A stretch of DNA of 64,000 nucleotides, taken from NCBI RefSeq assembly GCF_001559595.1, contig NZ_LNTY01000032.1:62001-126000 (forward strand), read 5' to 3'. Below, piece after piece: positions 36,664-46,535 of this stretch. The translations under genes were made by a program, and so were the position numbers. Below the pieces are notes generated by a model, which did not search any database, had not been told where the DNA came from, and worked only from the letters and a program-made list of their open reading frames with translations. Origin of the DNA: Enterovibrio coralii (lineage in GTDB: Bacteria; Pseudomonadota; Gammaproteobacteria; Enterobacterales; Vibrionaceae). Within the stretch, counting starts at the first letter, position 1. The number at the start of each line of letters is the position of its first letter.

Positions 36664-37545
36664 TCAAAGACAAAGTGCTGAAATTTCCTTCAAGATGTTG
36701 GCGACGGGAGCTTTTTGTTTTTCTGCAAGCAAACGCATTGCCTCTACGATGAGCATGTCTCTGAGGTGTTGGGTTTGTCTCAGGCGGTGAAACTCAGGGA
36801 AATGCGTCATTTCGCTGGTGAATTCCACGTGAGAACTTTGCATGAAGCCAAGCTTCGCTCTCACGCCCAAAGATACGGGGAACTGTACGGTTCGACGTTC
36901 GTCTTCCAGCGCACTGTACTGGTATTGTGACATCCCTAGAACGTGCGCCATCGTGTTGTGCGAGAGCTTATGCTTTGTTCTGAAACGTTTCATTGTGATG
37001 GCAATGGAACGGTAGTAATCAATGGCGAACAAGTTAATGTCCAATTTCTCCGGAGGCATGAGGTCGTTGTAGCCTTTCGACACACCGTCGTCTTGGAGTT
37101 TTTCTCTAAATGCTCGGAATTCTCGTTGCTGCTCTGGTGCCATGAAACTGGCAATGAGATCCAATGCTGTTTCAAATTGAAAGCTCGGTATCCGCCCGAC
37201 AGACAACAAGGCTTCCACCGCTTTATCATCCATACCGCGATAGTGCTCTTTGATTCTCAGTCCATGATAAAACGATGTCATTGGCACCATAAGCACCCAT
37301 GAAAGGGCTGCAAGGAAATGCAGTGGCTTCATGGCCGTATAACTTTGCTGGAAATAGCGTTTCAGTGTCGAAAACTTAATGCCTGTCATTCGCTCGTTCA
37401 GCTGCTCATAAGACATGCCATTGGCGCGACGAACAAACGACATAGAGACGGATATCTCTTCATTCAAATGTCTAAGTTTGTCGTTAATCCTCGCGATATT
37501 CTCTTCATCAATGACAATCGGTTCTAGTGCGCGCAGCGATGACAT
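36664..37545 (-). CDS. Probable regulator with two helix-turn-helix segments
   Basis: About 293 aa. I do not recognise a named family member. An XRE-like HTH is visible at about residues 40-75 (MSYEQLNERMTGIKFSTLKRYFQ, then a helix with MKPLHFLAALSWVL). A second lies at about residues 195-230 (FRTKHKLSHNTMAHVLGMSQYQYSALEDERR). This suggests a single chain that can contact two half-sites, or an internal duplication. I prefer the ATG at 37545 because GGGAAGA lies upstream; the ATG at 37557 has no site. The gene is convergent with the hydrolase. Cytoplasmic transcription regulator is the best guess; target genes unknown. Confidence 0.68.
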   Translation of the reverse strand: MSSLRALEPIVIDEENIARINDKLRHLNEEISVSMSFVRRANGMSYEQLNERMTGIKFSTLKRYFQQSYTAMKPLHFLAALSWVLMVPMTSFYHGLRIKEHYRGMDDKAVEALLSVGRIPSFQFETALDLIASFMAPEQQREFRAFREKLQDDGVSKGYNDLMPPEKLDINLFAIDYYRSIAITMKRFRTKHKLSHNTMAHVLGMSQYQYSALEDERRTVQFPVSLGVRAKLGFMQSSHVEFTSEMTHFPEFHRLRQTQHLRDMLIVEAMRLLAEKQKAPVANILKEISALCL

Positions 37546-37793
37546 GTTTCTTCCCATAAGAGCTTTGACTACTGCTAAATATCACAATGTTAATAGAGAA
37601 GGGAATCAATAAGATGGCTTTTAGATGAAGGTCAATAAACCTTTGATCAATCTCAATGTTGGCAGAGGGTTATCAGCACTGTTGGAAGAGGAGGTAAGGG
37701 GGAATGTGAGCGGATTGGAATGCCAACAGTTATTGCATGGTGAGGGCTGCGTACGCTGGTACTCAGCCCGTTTTGGAAGGAGAAATGATGATG

Positions 37794-37937
37794 TCACTTC
37801 TTCTTTTTCACTTTCCCCTGCACCGCTTTAAAGCGAGGGTTTGATTTACAGATAACGTAAATTCGGCCGCGTCTTTTGACAATTTGGCAGTCTTTACTGA
37901 GTTTCTTTGCGCTTTTTAGTGAACTCAGTACTTGCAT
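37794..37937 (-). CDS. rpmJ2: Alternative ribosomal protein L36 (zinc-free type)
   Basis: A 47-residue protein reading [18 protein letters not shown], then [22 protein letters not shown] and a poly-Lys end. It matches the longer L36 paralogue (YkgO type), which lacks the zinc-binding CCHC pattern of normal L36 and replaces it when zinc is scarce. It starts three bases after the stop of the L31 paralogue, forming the usual ykgM-ykgO type pair, so they are co-transcribed and likely coupled. The remaining interval 37558-37793 upstream of the two-HTH regulator holds no supported gene. Confidence 0.92.
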   Translation of the reverse strand: MQVLSSLKSAKKLSKDCQIVKRRGRIYVICKSNPRFKAVQGKVKKKK

Positions 37938-37940
37938 GAA

Positions 37941-38198
37941 TTATCTCGCCTTCAAATCTTTGCTGCCAAAACGCTGGTTAAAGCGCGCCACACGTCCGTC
38001 TTGTTTAGTGACTTTTTGCTTGCCAGTGTAAAAAGGGTGAGAGTGTGACGAGACATCTAATGTGACGTACGGGTACGTCTTTCCATCAATCTCAACGGTT
38101 CTGCTCGTGTTCACTGTAGAACCGACAAGAATGTACTCATTGGCACCTGTGTCGTGAAAAGCCACTGTTCTGTATTCTGGGTGAATACCTTGTTTCAT
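37941..38198 (-). CDS. rpmE2: Alternative ribosomal protein L31 type B (zinc-free)
   Basis: An 85-residue L31 type B (YkgM-like): [20 protein letters not shown], then [12 protein letters not shown] and [11 protein letters not shown]. It lacks the CxxC zinc-binding cysteines of L31 type A, so it can replace that protein on ribosomes during zinc limitation and free zinc for other uses. It is followed by rpmJ2 with a three-base gap. A palindrome upstream resembles a Zur site. Function of the pair is well known from other proteobacteria. Confidence 0.95.
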   Translation of the reverse strand: MKQGIHPEYRTVAFHDTGANEYILVGSTVNTSRTVEIDGKTYPYVTLDVSSHSHPFYTGKQKVTKQDGRVARFNQRFGSKDLKAR

Positions 38199-38218
38199 AT
38201 TTCTATCTCCATTTAGTG

Positions 38219-38230
38219 ATGTTATAACAT
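38219..38230. promoter_or_regulatory. Candidate Zur operator of rpmE2-rpmJ2
   Basis: ATGTTATAACAT is a perfect 12-bp palindrome 21 bases upstream of the rpmE2 start. It carries both TGTTATA/TATAACA-like halves of the gammaproteobacterial Zur site but with the centre shortened by a few bases. A second AT-rich dyad, AATGATAATTATT, lies at about 38247-38259 and resembles a Fur box. Zinc control is the expected mode for this gene pair. Confidence 0.55.
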
Positions 38231-38434
38231 AGCACCTAATTCGCGGTAATGATAATTATTTGCAACACTGTCGTTTGTTGGGTTGTGCTGTGCATAAAAA
38301 TTTACAGACCGATCTTAGATGTAAGCCTTTGTTATAAAAGAAATAATTGTGGTTTTGTAAAGTTTTTTTTATGGTTCATGCTTTTCTTAAGCAATGAAGC
38401 AAACTAGCGAGTTCTTGAGGTTGCACATGTTACG

Positions 38435-39175
38435 ATGATCCTGATAATACTCACTTTGTTGCTGTTTATAAGGTTGCTGTTTGTGCGGAAGAAGATCGTT
38501 GGTTTTTCTACCAAAAGAGCATTAGCTAAGAAAATGATTTGCGTTGAACAACCTATGTACAAACGTCTTAGAATGAGTAAAGAGCCCGTAGAATTGGAGC
38601 CTTTCTCCAGGTTCTCGGATAAGTCTCGCAATATATGGAAAATGGGGGCATTTTCGTACTCTAATTCAGAATTACCGATTGATACGGAGGTTGGGCGCTA
38701 TTGTTCGATAGCAGAAGGTGTCAAAGTACTGGGCTATCAGCATCCTTTGGATAGATTTACGACTTCAAACATTAGCTATGATCCTACATTCGGCATTAGC
38801 TCACCTTGTATACTGCCATTTGAGTCCAACTCACGTGCAATAAAAATTAAAAATGATGTTTGGATCGGTGCAGATGTAACGATTAAGCGAGGAGTAACAA
38901 TCAATAACGGTGCAGTTATAGCCGCGCACTCAGTAGTAACGAAAGATGTTCCACCATATGCAATAGTCGGCGGTGTTCCTGCAAGAATTATCCGCTATCG
39001 CTTCAAAAAAGATGTTATTGATAAGTTATTAAAGTTGGCCTGGTGGCAGTATTCGCATATGGATTTTGAGGGGCTCAATGTTGAAGAGGGAGTAGAATCG
39101 TTTATCGAGTACATTGAAGGGGCTGTAAAAAGTGGAAAAATAAGAACATTTTCCCCTGAGCCTTTTGTGTTCTGA
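38435..39175 (+). CDS. Left-handed beta-helix (hexapeptide) acetyltransferase, CatB/WcaF-like, with N-terminal hydrophobic segment
   Basis: A 246-residue acyltransferase of the hexapeptide-repeat family, as in CatB-type chloramphenicol/streptogramin or sugar O-acetyltransferases. The repeats include IKIKNDVWIGADVTIKRGV and NGAVIAAHSVVTKDVPPYAIVGGVPARII. The active-site block is GYQHPLDRFTTSNISY (catalytic His region). The N-terminus MILIILTLLLFIRLLFVRKK would be a membrane anchor, which is unusual for the family. An internal Met near residue 40 is an alternative start. AT content and codon choice differ from neighbours, suggesting lateral transfer. The gene is alone; polysaccharide or antibiotic modification is equally possible. 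Confidence 0.75.
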   Translation: MILIILTLLLFIRLLFVRKKIVGFSTKRALAKKMICVEQPMYKRLRMSKEPVELEPFSRFSDKSRNIWKMGAFSYSNSELPIDTEVGRYCSIAEGVKVLGYQHPLDRFTTSNISYDPTFGISSPCILPFESNSRAIKIKNDVWIGADVTIKRGVTINNGAVIAAHSVVTKDVPPYAIVGGVPARIIRYRFKKDVIDKLLKLAWWQYSHMDFEGLNVEEGVESFIEYIEGAVKSGKIRTFSPEPFVF

Positions 39176-39182
39176 AAATTTT

Positions 39183-39211
39183 AAAAAGCTGGCTTTTTAG
39201 ACCAGCTTTTT
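39183..39211. terminator. Bidirectional terminator
   Basis: AAAAAGCTGG (39183-39192), 9-base loop, CCAGCTTTTT (39202-39211). Between the convergent acetyltransferase and MASE1-EAL genes. Confidence 0.88.
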
Positions 39212-39229
39212 AACGATTTAGAGTTGAAG

Positions 39230-41304
39230 TTAATCAAAAACGCTAACCAAGGTTGGCTTGTGCACCAAATATCCTTGTAGGTAGTCAATACCTTTTGATT
39301 CAAGGAACCGCTGTTCGTCCTCAGTTTCAACACACTCCGCGACCACTTTGATGTTCGAGACATTCGTAATCGTGCGCAGGTTTTCAATGATCTGCTGTTT
39401 TACAAAGTCTTTGTCACAGTCGCGAACCAGTGCGCCATCAATTTTGACGATATCGATAGGCATAGAGAGTAATTGATTAAACGTTGAGTGCCCGGCACCA
39501 AAATCGTCCAGTGCGACTTTAAATCCCGCGTTTTTCAATTGATTCAGGTTCGTCACTAACAACTGTTGGTCTTCAATTTCACCTGATTCGACAACTTCAA
39601 TGCAGATTTTGTGCGTCGCAATATGTTGATGCTTCACGAAGGCAAGCAAGGTTCGCATTGCACTCGAATTACACAGGTAATCTGGCGTTAGGTTGATAGA
39701 CGCGGTTTCGTAGGTGTTTACATTCAAGCTACTGATGTACTGAAGTTGCTTGAAGAGAATTTTTTTCTCCAAGTTCTCCATGTGCCCCAGCTTTTGCGCG
39801 CAGTGAAACACACGCGCGGTGTTCAGCACTTCATTATTCAACGTGAAGCGAGAGAGCAGTTCGAACCGCTGCTTTTCTGGGTCTTCGCAATCCAAATAGT
39901 TTTGCCTCAGGATATTGATGTTGTCATCACTGAGTTCTTCCAGCATCAAGATATAACGCTCGTAATCTGTGTTGTCACAGTTGATCAATGTCGAGTTTGC
40001 ATTCTTCTCGGCCAGTCGCATGTTTGTGTTCAAACGTGTCACTGCATGTCTGATACGAATACCTTTCGAGCACTGACAGTAAAAAATACGGTCTGCACTG
40101 AAGTTGATGTATTTCTCTTTCATTGCCGCGTTTAAACGGTGTGGAATCTCCGCCAACTTCGAGATGGCGCGCTCATTGCTCTCCGACGAGATGATCAGGG
40201 ATGACACGTCATACAAAATGAAGCATTGGTCATACAAGCTCGTTTCTTTCTGAAAGAACGCTGAAATATGGCGAAGTATGTTATCTCGCTTGTCTGCTGG
40301 GTATTTAAATGCCGGAGACAGATCGATCGCGGCGACGATGAAATCTCTCGCATCTTCGGTTTCTGCCTCTAACTTTTGGTATGAACCAAAATTGCTTTGC
40401 TTATCAAAATACAGGCGTTGTGTGTTGTCTTGGATTTCCTTTCTCAACGAGGATTTGTAATCCAGCATGATGTAAATGATCAGCGAGAAGTTTAAGAACA
40501 ACGCCAGTTGATTGTTTAAGTCGCGCAGGTCAGCGATGTCATGGCTATGAATCAACAGATGAAAGCCAATGATCATCAAAAAAATCTGCGTCAGTTCTGA
40601 AAAGTTAGAACCGCGAGAATGACCAATGGCGCAAGCATCATGTAGTAGAGGTAGCTGTCTACATGTTCCTGTCCCAATCTTTCCAGTACCAACACCAAAG
40701 TGGCAACGAGCGCCAGTTTGCAAAGCATGTGCGCTGGCAGCAAAGACATCAGCAATTTCTTTAATGATTTCGGGCTACGAATGCGCTGTACGCTGAGAAT
40801 CGCCAGCGCAATGATGGGAGCCGTGATCAATATGCCGATGGAATCTGTCAAATAGAGGTGAAGGGCGAGGGTACGGTTCAACTCATTGGGTGCAAGGATC
40901 GACAACGCAAGCGTGGTGATCCCGGGCAAACAAAATACGAAGTAGCCAAAGATAAATTTGGTGGCGTGTTGATGATTTTTAATACGTTCGATGACACGCA
41001 AAGAAAGCATTAACAATGCAGAAATTATGAGTGTGTAAAGATATCCAATGCCGCTGGGTTTGATGTTGATAAAGCTGTAGTAGAAGGTGAGTCCAACAAA
41101 CACGCCGCAGATGCCCGTTTTACCATAAAGATAAGTGAGAGCGACAAAGGTCCCTGCCGTTACTGACAGCAATTGAAACGTGGAGGCCTCGCCAACAGAT
41201 AAGCTGGCGAGTTCAGTGCTCAATACCGTCAGCACAAAAGCGAGCATGACATAGCATGCTCTGTGCAAAAACGTAGGTTGTGGTATCGACAGGTAGTACT
41301 TCAT
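39230..41304 (-). pseudogene. MASE1-EAL membrane phosphodiesterase, one-base frameshift
   Basis: The first reading frame (41304-40591) is a MASE1-type membrane sensor with about eight helices; the overlapping second frame continues with the last helices, a degenerate GGDEF-like domain and an EAL domain. After APLVILAVLTF the first frame stops. Adding one T to the T4 run (plus-strand AAAA at 40600-40603) joins it to SELTQIFLMIIGFHLLIHS, giving a 691-residue protein. The EAL domain keeps ELLSRF, SINLTPD, EVVES, DDFGAG, KIDGALV and ECVET, so c-di-GMP hydrolysis is likely if the protein is made whole. The start overlaps the cyclase stop by four bases (ATGA at 41301-41304): a coupled c-di-GMP synthesis and breakdown pair. 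Confidence 0.83.
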
Positions 41305-42604
41305 GCAATGGTTGCTCGATTTCTTCCACGGTGTTTAGATTCGTACAAAGCGGTATCGGCGGCTTTGTAGCATTTGGCAAACGTCGAATCGGTGCTGAAA
41401 ACACCACCGATAGAAACAGTGACGTTCAATCCCGCTGTTTTCTGCTCTGCAAACGCGGCACGAATGCATTCCGCTTTCTCTTGCAAATAGTGCTGATTCA
41501 TATTGTTAAACAGCACGATAAACTCTTCTCCGCCCCAGCGAATGGCAATATCACCACTGCGAATCAGACTTTGAATCAACGACGCGCCTTCACGAATCAC
41601 TTCGTCACCTTTTCTGTGGCCGAATGAGTCATTGATTTGCTTAAAGTGGTCGATATCGATGATCAACAGCGAGAAATTACGCAAGCGCTTCAGTTTCGGC
41701 TCGTAGAAATCTCGGCGGTAAAAACCTGTCATTTCGTCATGTTTGATCGAACGCTCGTGGCGACGAATTGCTGCGCGAGTGAGTTGAACCAAAATGGCGA
41801 TAATCAACGCAGGAAACACGGACTTTTTCAGTGTGTCCATATAATGAATACCGACGGCAAAATACTGGCCATCCGAGCAGGGCAGACGTGATGATTGGTG
41901 ATACACGTTATGCTCGCTGTCTCCATTCAATACCGTTTTATATTTGGCGTTGTACTTCTGGATAATGGAATTGATGAACGAGTCTTTGATATCGACAGCG
42001 ACAAGGGCTTCCAGTGACTGTTTATTGTGCACTGGGAAGTAGATCGTCCGAATTCTCTCTCCAGAATGCTTCTCCGTGTACGGTTCAGTGACACGAATAT
42101 TGCAGCCATAAAACTCTTGATAGGTATGATCAAGGCGTTCACGCGCAACAATACGTGACATGACGTCATTGACTTTGTATTTGTCGAAAACATCCGCGTA
42201 GCTTGGGCGAAGCGGGCTGAAGTGTGCGTAGTAACTTGGGTTCTCAAAAACGGCAACCGTCCAAATATCCTTGGGTGCACAAGTGTTAAGGTGCGTGCTC
42301 AGCTTTTGAATGCCTTGGCTGAGAGATTTCACTTTTGTATCGTCCGCAATGACGACAACGCCGACAGAACCTTGCTGATGGATACCTTTTTCAAGCAAGC
42401 GTGTCGGGGCGTTGTTGTAGTAAGAGCCAAAGCGGCGGATAGACGTGTACATGCGCGTGAAGCTATTTTGAACTTCTTCTGCGAGACGACCTGCGTGGAA
42501 CATGTTGTAGCTTGGTAGCAGGTTGAAACTACCAATAAGGAGAGCATGCAGACTTTCAAAAAAGAGAAGATGTCTAGTTTCTCTACCTTTGTGCGAAAGC
42601 TCAT
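41301..42604 (-). pseudogene. GGDEF diguanylate cyclase with periplasmic sensor, one-base frameshift
   Basis: A c-di-GMP synthase. From an ATG at 42604 comes MSFRTKVEKLDIFSFLKVC and a first membrane helix, then the frame fails. Adding one T (GTTTTC instead of GTTTC; plus-strand AAA at 42536-42538) gives LLVVFNLLPSYNMFHAGRLAEEV and joins the main frame, a 434-residue protein. A periplasmic sensor of about 200 residues follows, then a second helix, SVFPALIIAILVQLT. The GGDEF domain starts at HDEMTGFYRRDFYEPKL and has the active site RWGGEEF, with no RxxD inhibitory site four residues before. The stop overlaps the start of the MASE1-EAL gene. It may also be read from an internal ATG as a shorter 400-residue protein. 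Confidence 0.82.
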
Positions 42605-42899
42605 TTACGTAATATGTCCGTTTGATAAATTAGTCGTGTCTAAAAACTGTGACTTGGATCTTGTTTAGGGAGGGGCAGTCTATACCTTTTCTTTTGAGTT
42701 TCAACGAATAAATTGCATGTTCTCCATGAGAAAATTTGATTGATGTGACTGTGAAGTGTACGGAAATGGATGCACCCATGAGCAATACTGGCTTTCAAAG
42801 CATCAATGCGGAATTTTTGAGTGCGGTAAAGAGGGTCGGTTGAAAGTAAAATGGTTGAATAACGGTTTATATATTTCTCCAAATTGACGCTGGGATGCG

Positions 42900-43745
42900 A
42901 TGTCGATGAGAATTACTCCTATTAATACTACGATTGGTGCCTTGGTCGAAGACGTTGATCTGGCACAGCTTTCTGATGAAGATTTCGATCTGATTTATCA
43001 GGCCTTCCTGAAACATAAGGTCATCTTCTTTCGACGTCAGACGCTGACAGCGGCCGAGCATTTATCGTTGGCTCGTCGATTTGGCGAATTGGAAGCCCCT
43101 CATCCATTTTTCCCGCATGTCGAGGACTACCCCCAAGTCAGTAAAATTGAAACCATGCGTGGCAATCCACCTGGTAAAAGCTTTTGGCATACGGACATGA
43201 CATGGCAATCAGCTCCGCCTAAATGCTCAATTTTGGCAGCTCAGTACTTGCCGGATGCGGGGGGAGATACGATTTGGCTTTCTATGGAAGCGGTTTACCA
43301 CTCTTTACCTGCACCATTAAAGCATCGCATCCGAGGTCAAATGGCCAAGCACGCTGTTCATGGCTTTGCAGGAAGTCGGTTTGACCATCAAGACGAATCA
43401 GGTGAGAGCCGTGTTGACCAAATCTCTCAGTATATTGATGCAGTTTCTCATCCTCTCGTTGCTGAACACGAAGAAACGGGGAATCCTACCTTGTTCATCA
43501 ATGAACAGTTCACACGCTTTGTCGAAGGTGAAAGCGCAGATGAAAGCGAGGCTTTGCTGGCAACCTTGTTCTCCCATTGCCGAGATGAAACATTACAAGT
43601 GAGGTTTAAGTGGGAAGAGGGCAGTGTGGCAATTTGGGATAATCGGTGTACTCAACACTTTGCGGTGACAGACTACGGTGATACTCCTCGATTGCTGCAT
43701 CGAGTCGTTGTGAAAGGGACGCAACCTCGCCTGTTTACGTCCTAG
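42900..43745 (+). CDS. TauD/TfdA-family 2-oxoglutarate dioxygenase
   Basis: A 281-residue Fe(II)/2-oxoglutarate-dependent dioxygenase like taurine dioxygenase TauD. The facial triad is visible as His97 and Asp99 in FWHTDMTW and the distal His in WDNRCTQHFAVTDY; the 2OG-binding Arg follows in LHRVVV. HKVIFFRRQTL and AARRFG-like blocks near the N-terminus also fit. Such enzymes release sulfite from taurine or cleave related sulfonates or ether herbicides. Its neighbour downstream is a peptide-type ABC importer in the same direction, not a TauABC importer, so the natural substrate could differ. The 295 bases before it (42605-42899) hold no gene that I can support. Confidence 0.87.
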   Translation: MSMRITPINTTIGALVEDVDLAQLSDEDFDLIYQAFLKHKVIFFRRQTLTAAEHLSLARRFGELEAPHPFFPHVEDYPQVSKIETMRGNPPGKSFWHTDMTWQSAPPKCSILAAQYLPDAGGDTIWLSMEAVYHSLPAPLKHRIRGQMAKHAVHGFAGSRFDHQDESGESRVDQISQYIDAVSHPLVAEHEETGNPTLFINEQFTRFVEGESADESEALLATLFSHCRDETLQVRFKWEEGSVAIWDNRCTQHFAVTDYGDTPRLLHRVVVKGTQPRLFTS

Positions 43746-43901
43746 TTTGGATGAAACGAACAAACCGAATTGCTTGGATATAAGAAATGCGTACCAAACC
43801 CTGATGTTTACGCTGAACCGCAACCTAACTTAGCTATGATTAAAGTGTGCATTCAGAGAGTTGCCTTTTTGTGACGATGTCACTTTTTCAGGGAGAGAGG
43901 T

Positions 43902-45574
43902 ATGACAAACACGCGATCTAGCCATCGATTTGGCCGAGCTTTCACAGCCATCCTAACCCTTCTCGTTTCCTTTTCCCTTCATGCTGAAACATTACGAATT
44001 GGTATTAGCCAGTATCCAACGGGTTTAAATCCCGTCTTGGATTCTTCCGTCGCGGGCAGTTATGTGCAATCGACGTATTGGCGACCCATGATGATTTACG
44101 GCAAAGACTGGCAGCCGTACTGCCATCTTTGCAAAGAAGTGCCGACCTTTGAGAACGGCTTAGCAAAGAAAGTCGTGTTGGATGACGGACGCGAAGGCAT
44201 AGAACTCACTGTTCAGCTCAAAAACGATTTGTTTTGGGCTGATGGCATTCCTCTCACGACCAAAGATGTGCTTTTGGGATATCAAATATCAACGGACAAA
44301 CGTGTAAAGGGCAACCCTGGTTACGAGGAAGACCAAACGATTGAACGCCTCGATATTGTTGATGACCAAACGTTTAAAGTCTTGCTCAACAAACGCGTGT
44401 TCAGTTATCGCACGCAAGTCCCCTCCGCGATGCCAGACCATATAGAAGGCGATATCTACCGCGCTGACCCGGAAAATTACGACAAGAAAACGCGCTACGT
44501 TACCGCGCCAGAAACCCCGGGTTTATACAACGGTCCTTATCGCCTCGATAACTTCTCAACGGGCAGTTTCATTAACGTCACTGTCAACCCACATTGGAAG
44601 GGCAAGGCTCCTCACTTCGACAAGATCACCTTTAAAGCGGTCGGGAATACAGCAGCGTTGGAAGCACACCTGCTTTCAAATTCCGTCGATATGATTGCAG
44701 GTGAATCCGGTTTGACTCTTGATCAAGTCTTGCGAATGGAAGATAGGCTAGCGGGGAAATATCAATTTCATTACGAGCCCGGGCTCTTGTATGAACACCT
44801 CGACGTGAATCTCGACAATCCGCATTTAAGCAAAAAAGCCTTCCGCAAAGGGCTGCTGTACAGCATTGACCGTCAGCTTCTCGTAGACAAACTCTTTGAG
44901 GGCAAACAGATACTGGCGCACAGCGATACCAGCCCAAGAGACATTGGGTTCACGGATGATGTGGAGAAATACGCATACAGCCCTGAAAAAGCGAGAGAGC
45001 AATTCAAGCTAGCTGGGTATGAGATTAAGAATGGCAAGCTGGTGGATAAGAAGGGCAATGCGGTGCAGTTAGAGTTGATGTCGACGGCTGGCAACAAAAC
45101 GCGAGAATTGGTTCAGCAGGTACTGCAATCTCAATGGAAGCAGATGGGCATTCAAATCAACATCAATAATCAGCCTGCCCGTGTGTTTTTTGGTCAAACA
45201 TTGAAAGAGAGAAGGCACACGGGATTGGCACTCTTTGCATGGTACTCAGCACCGGAAAGCCCACCAGAAACCACGCTTCATTCGGAGAATGTGCCTACCG
45301 AAGCAAATAACTGGGGTGGACAGAACTACGCGGGATACAAGAACCCGAAAATGGACCAATTACTTGATGACATTGAAGTGCACTCGATGAAGGCAAACGT
45401 ACGCAATTGTTTGCTGAAATCCAGCAAATCTACGCAGATGACCTTCCTGCGTTGCCGCTGTATTTCCGCTCAGACAGCTTTGTTTTGCCGCTCTGGCTAA
45501 AAGGACTTACGCCAACGGGGCACATGTTCCCGTCTACGCATTGGGTTGAAGAATGGCACCGCGCTGACCAATAA
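43902..45574 (+). pseudogene. Periplasmic oligopeptide-type substrate-binding protein, one-base frameshift
   Basis: SBP_bac_5 (OppA/DppA-type) binding protein with a signal peptide (AFTAILTLLVSFSLHAE). The body is standard: TLRIGISQYPTGLNPVLDSS, LTTKDVLLGYQIS and YNGPYRLDNFSTGSFI. Near the end, after MDQLLDDIEV, the frame changes to unrelated residues and stops at 45498-45500. Restoring a G (GTGGCAC for GTGCAC at 45380) restores ALDEGKRTQLFAEIQQIYAD and LPLYFRSDSFVLPLW, then a TAA at 45572-45574, a 557-residue protein typical of the family. It begins a five-gene operon with its ABC transporter 10 bases later. Ligand unknown. Confidence 0.86.
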
Positions 45575-45584
45575 GGAGAGACGC

Positions 45585-46535
45585 ATGACGCTCCTTAATG
45601 TGAAGTCATTGTCCGTTGCGTTTAAAGGTCACCGTGCGGTGAATGACATCTCCTTTCACGTCGACAAAGGCGAAATACTGGGTGTGGTGGGGGAATCAGG
45701 ATGTGGGAAAAGCCTGACCTCGTTGGCGGTGATTGGCCTGCAGCCTTCGGTGATGAGGGTTTCTGGTTACATCGACTTTCTCGGACAAAACGTGTTGGCC
45801 TTAAACGAGCGCGAATGGCAGCAAATCCGTGGTGATGGCATCTCCATGATATTCCAAGAACCCATGACGGCGTTGAACCCTGTGATGACCATTGGCAACC
45901 AGATTGCGGAGATGTTTGAGTTACACCGAAGGTGTGACAAAAACGCAGCGAAAGTGCTCGCGCTGGAAATGCTAGAAAAGGTTCATATTCCTGACCCATC
46001 AAAACGCTTTGACGCGTTTCCTCACGAACTATCAGGTGGTATGCGCCAACGCGTGATGATTGCCATGGCACTTGCTTGTGAACCGAGCCTCATCATTGCG
46101 GATGAGCCTACGACGGCACTCGACGTTACCGTGCAAGCTCAGGTCCTCGACTTACTCGAAGAACTCAGAGAAAACACGGATACCGCCATTATGTTCATCA
46201 GCCATAACTTAGCGGTTGTATCTCAAATCGCGGATCGCGTCATCGTGATGTATGCAGGGAGAATTGTCGAAAGGGCAACGCCGGAGGTGCTGTTTTCAAG
46301 CCCTAAGCACCCTTATACCCAAGGCTTGATTGCGAGCCTGCCTGTAATGGGAGAATCGCATGAGGAACTCTATGCTATACCCGGCACTGTCCCCGCACTG
46401 GATGAACGTGGTGTTGGCTGTGTCTTTGCAGATCGCTGCAATCGCACGTCAGATGTATGTCGAGCAGAACAGCCTGAAGAAACGTTAGTCGATAACAATC
46501 ACGCCGTAGCGTGCCACCACATTGGGGAGGCATAA
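45585..46535 (+). CDS. ABC transporter ATPase, OppD/DppD-like
   Basis: A 316-residue ATPase of the peptide/nickel ABC importer. Walker A is GESGCGKS, signature [15 protein letters not shown], Walker [13 protein letters not shown]-loop SHNLAVV. The C-terminal Fe-S-like Cys motif of the Opp ATPase family is present ([21 protein letters not shown]). I use the ATG at 45585 ([11 protein letters not shown]), preceded by AAGGAGAG; a start at 45546 would overlap the end of the binding-protein gene. The next gene's ATG directly follows its stop. Confidence 0.93.
   Translation: MTLLNVKSLSVAFKGHRAVNDISFHVDKGEILGVVGESGCGKSLTSLAVIGLQPSVMRVSGYIDFLGQNVLALNEREWQQIRGDGISMIFQEPMTALNPVMTIGNQIAEMFELHRRCDKNAAKVLALEMLEKVHIPDPSKRFDAFPHELSGGMRQRVMIAMALACEPSLIIADEPTTALDVTVQAQVLDLLEELRENTDTAIMFISHNLAVVSQIADRVIVMYAGRIVERATPEVLFSSPKHPYTQGLIASLPVMGESHEELYAIPGTVPALDERGVGCVFADRCNRTSDVCRAEQPEETLVDNNHAVACHHIGEA

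Noticed and set aside
37625..37831. A 68-codon plus-strand frame
   Set aside because: It overlaps the end of the well-supported rpmJ2 gene on the other strand and has no family features.
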